Positions 7,064 to 7,588 of a stretch of 7,588 nucleotides of DNA are shown here, in pieces (positions within the stretch are counted from its first letter, which is position 1; every line of letters starts with the position of its first letter). Both the position numbers and the translations under genes were made by a program. Under the pieces are notes generated by a model. The model did no database searches and had not been told where the DNA came from. It saw nothing but the letters and a program-made list of their open reading frames with translations. This DNA is from an uncultured bacterium (lineage in GTDB: Bacteria; Bacteroidota; Bacteroidia; Sphingobacteriales; Sphingobacteriaceae), in NCBI GenBank assembly GCA_903958995.1, contig CAJBVG010000125.1, positions 1 to 7,588 of the forward strand. Reading direction: 5' to 3'.

Positions 7064-7071
7064 CAAAAATA
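7064..7071 (-). promoter_or_regulatory. putative -7 promoter element of guaB
   Basis: On the minus strand this reads TATTTTTG, an exact match to the Bacteroidetes -7 consensus TAnnTTTG. It lies 34-41 bases upstream of the guaB ATG, implying a short leader of about 25-30 bases. No good -33 TTG element is seen at the expected distance, and short AT-rich matches arise easily by chance in this genome, so this is tentative. Confidence 0.4.
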
Positions 7072-7100
7072 GAAAATTATTTCAGATTATGGTATAAAAA

Positions 7101-7586
7101 TTAATCTAATAAGGCTACAGATCCAACTTTCTTCAAATTCTTGTTCGTAGAATCAAGTGTATTGATCAAATAGATGTAAGATCCCGGAGGGCAAATTAAG
7201 CCATTATCCTTGTCTCTACCATCCCATCCTTGGAATTCATCATTCGTTTCGAACACTAATTTACCCCAACGGTTATAAATCTTCATATTGTACATACTTG
7301 CACTAGAAGTTAATAACTGTGGACGAAATACAGGATTTAATCCGTTTGGTGTGAAGGCATCTGGAACTACTAATTTAGTTTCTGTATAAATATATGCTCT
7401 ATTCGATTTAGAAAGTGGTGTAATGGGAACAATCGGATTTCCTACTTGTTCGTGAGCTTGTATGTAATATGAAACTGAATTGTCTGCTCCAATTAAATTT
7501 GGATCAGTATCAGTATAAGAAATATCTGGGGGAATTAAAGTAGCAATTAACTCTGAACTTTGTGTTAAGTTAATTGGGTCTAACTT
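7101..7586 (-). CDS. secreted/surface protein with C-terminal T9SS type B (gliding motility-associated) sorting domain, 5' end missing
   Basis: The frame is open from the right edge to a TAA at 7103-7101, giving the last 161 residues of a larger protein; the start lies outside the window. The final 85 or so residues are a CHU_C/type B T9SS sorting domain: VVPDAFTPNGLNPVFRP, then MKIYNRWGKLVFETND, GWDGRDKDNG, and CPPGSYIYLINT, ending in a short strand. This domain directs proteins through the type IX secretion system to the cell surface or medium. The preceding stretch (SVSYYIQAHEQVGN ... SKSNRAYIYTET) looks like the end of a fibronectin III- or Ig-like beta domain, common just before this signal. 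The usual NGDG-x-ND element is shortened here to NGLNP. Such proteins are often very long repetitive adhesins or gliding-associated proteins; what the rest does cannot be told. An internal ATG at 7295 is not a credible start because it would split the sorting domain. Confidence 0.9.
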   Translation of the reverse strand, partial: KLDPINLTQSSELIATLIPPDISYTDTDPNLIGADNSVSYYIQAHEQVGNPIVPITPLSKSNRAYIYTETKLVVPDAFTPNGLNPVFRPQLLTSSASMYNMKIYNRWGKLVFETNDEFQGWDGRDKDNGLICPPGSYIYLINTLDSTNKNLKKVGSVALLD

Positions 7587-7588
7587 AA

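Noticed and set aside
1..7588. A defence, biosynthetic or other novel multi-gene system
   Set aside because: All six coding regions fall in well-known families that occur separately across Bacteroidota; apart from the one-base overlap there is no sign that they form a functional module.

Overview
The window is an AT-rich, tightly packed chromosomal segment in which every gene I can support lies on the minus strand. Transcription therefore runs from high to low coordinates. It comes from a member of the Bacteroidota, most likely Flavobacteriales. The evidence is a C-terminal type IX secretion (T9SS) type B sorting domain at the right edge, a T9SS plug-family protein at the left edge, a Bacteroidetes-style -7 box (TATTTTTG) before guaB, no clear Shine-Dalgarno sequences, and signal peptides ending in ...AQ. 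No mobile element, CRISPR array, tRNA or rRNA was seen.

In order of transcription, the layout is as follows. (1) 7586-7101 is the C-terminal end of a secreted protein with a gliding-motility/CHU_C type B sorting domain; its start lies beyond the right edge. (2) 7030-5561 is guaB, IMP dehydrogenase, complete with two CBS domains and all catalytic residues. (3) 5433-4849 is a LOG/TIGR00730-type nucleotide phosphoribohydrolase. (4) 4796-3168 is the carboxyltransferase (beta) subunit of a biotin-dependent acyl-CoA carboxylase, closest to methylcrotonyl-CoA carboxylase. (5) 3074-1167 is an ABC-F ribosome-associated ATPase of the YheS/Uup type. (6) 1167-1 is a signal-peptide-bearing T9SS plug-family (DUF5103) protein, nearly complete but cut by the left edge. 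Genes 5 and 6 overlap by one base (TAATG) and are probably translationally coupled.

The genes are mostly housekeeping (purine synthesis, nucleotide salvage or clean-up, acyl-CoA carboxylation, translation) with two protein-secretion genes at the edges. They do not form an obvious single pathway. I see no convincing new biological system.

The unusual content is in the short gaps. Three consecutive intergenic gaps are built largely of tandem arrays with a 7-base period, with a different unit in each. In two cases the last unit contains the stop codon of the preceding gene. One array is interrupted by a perfect 18-bp palindrome. Another gap has the same heptamer at both ends on opposite strands, giving a long inverted repeat. 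No gene-free stretch exceeds about 130 bases.
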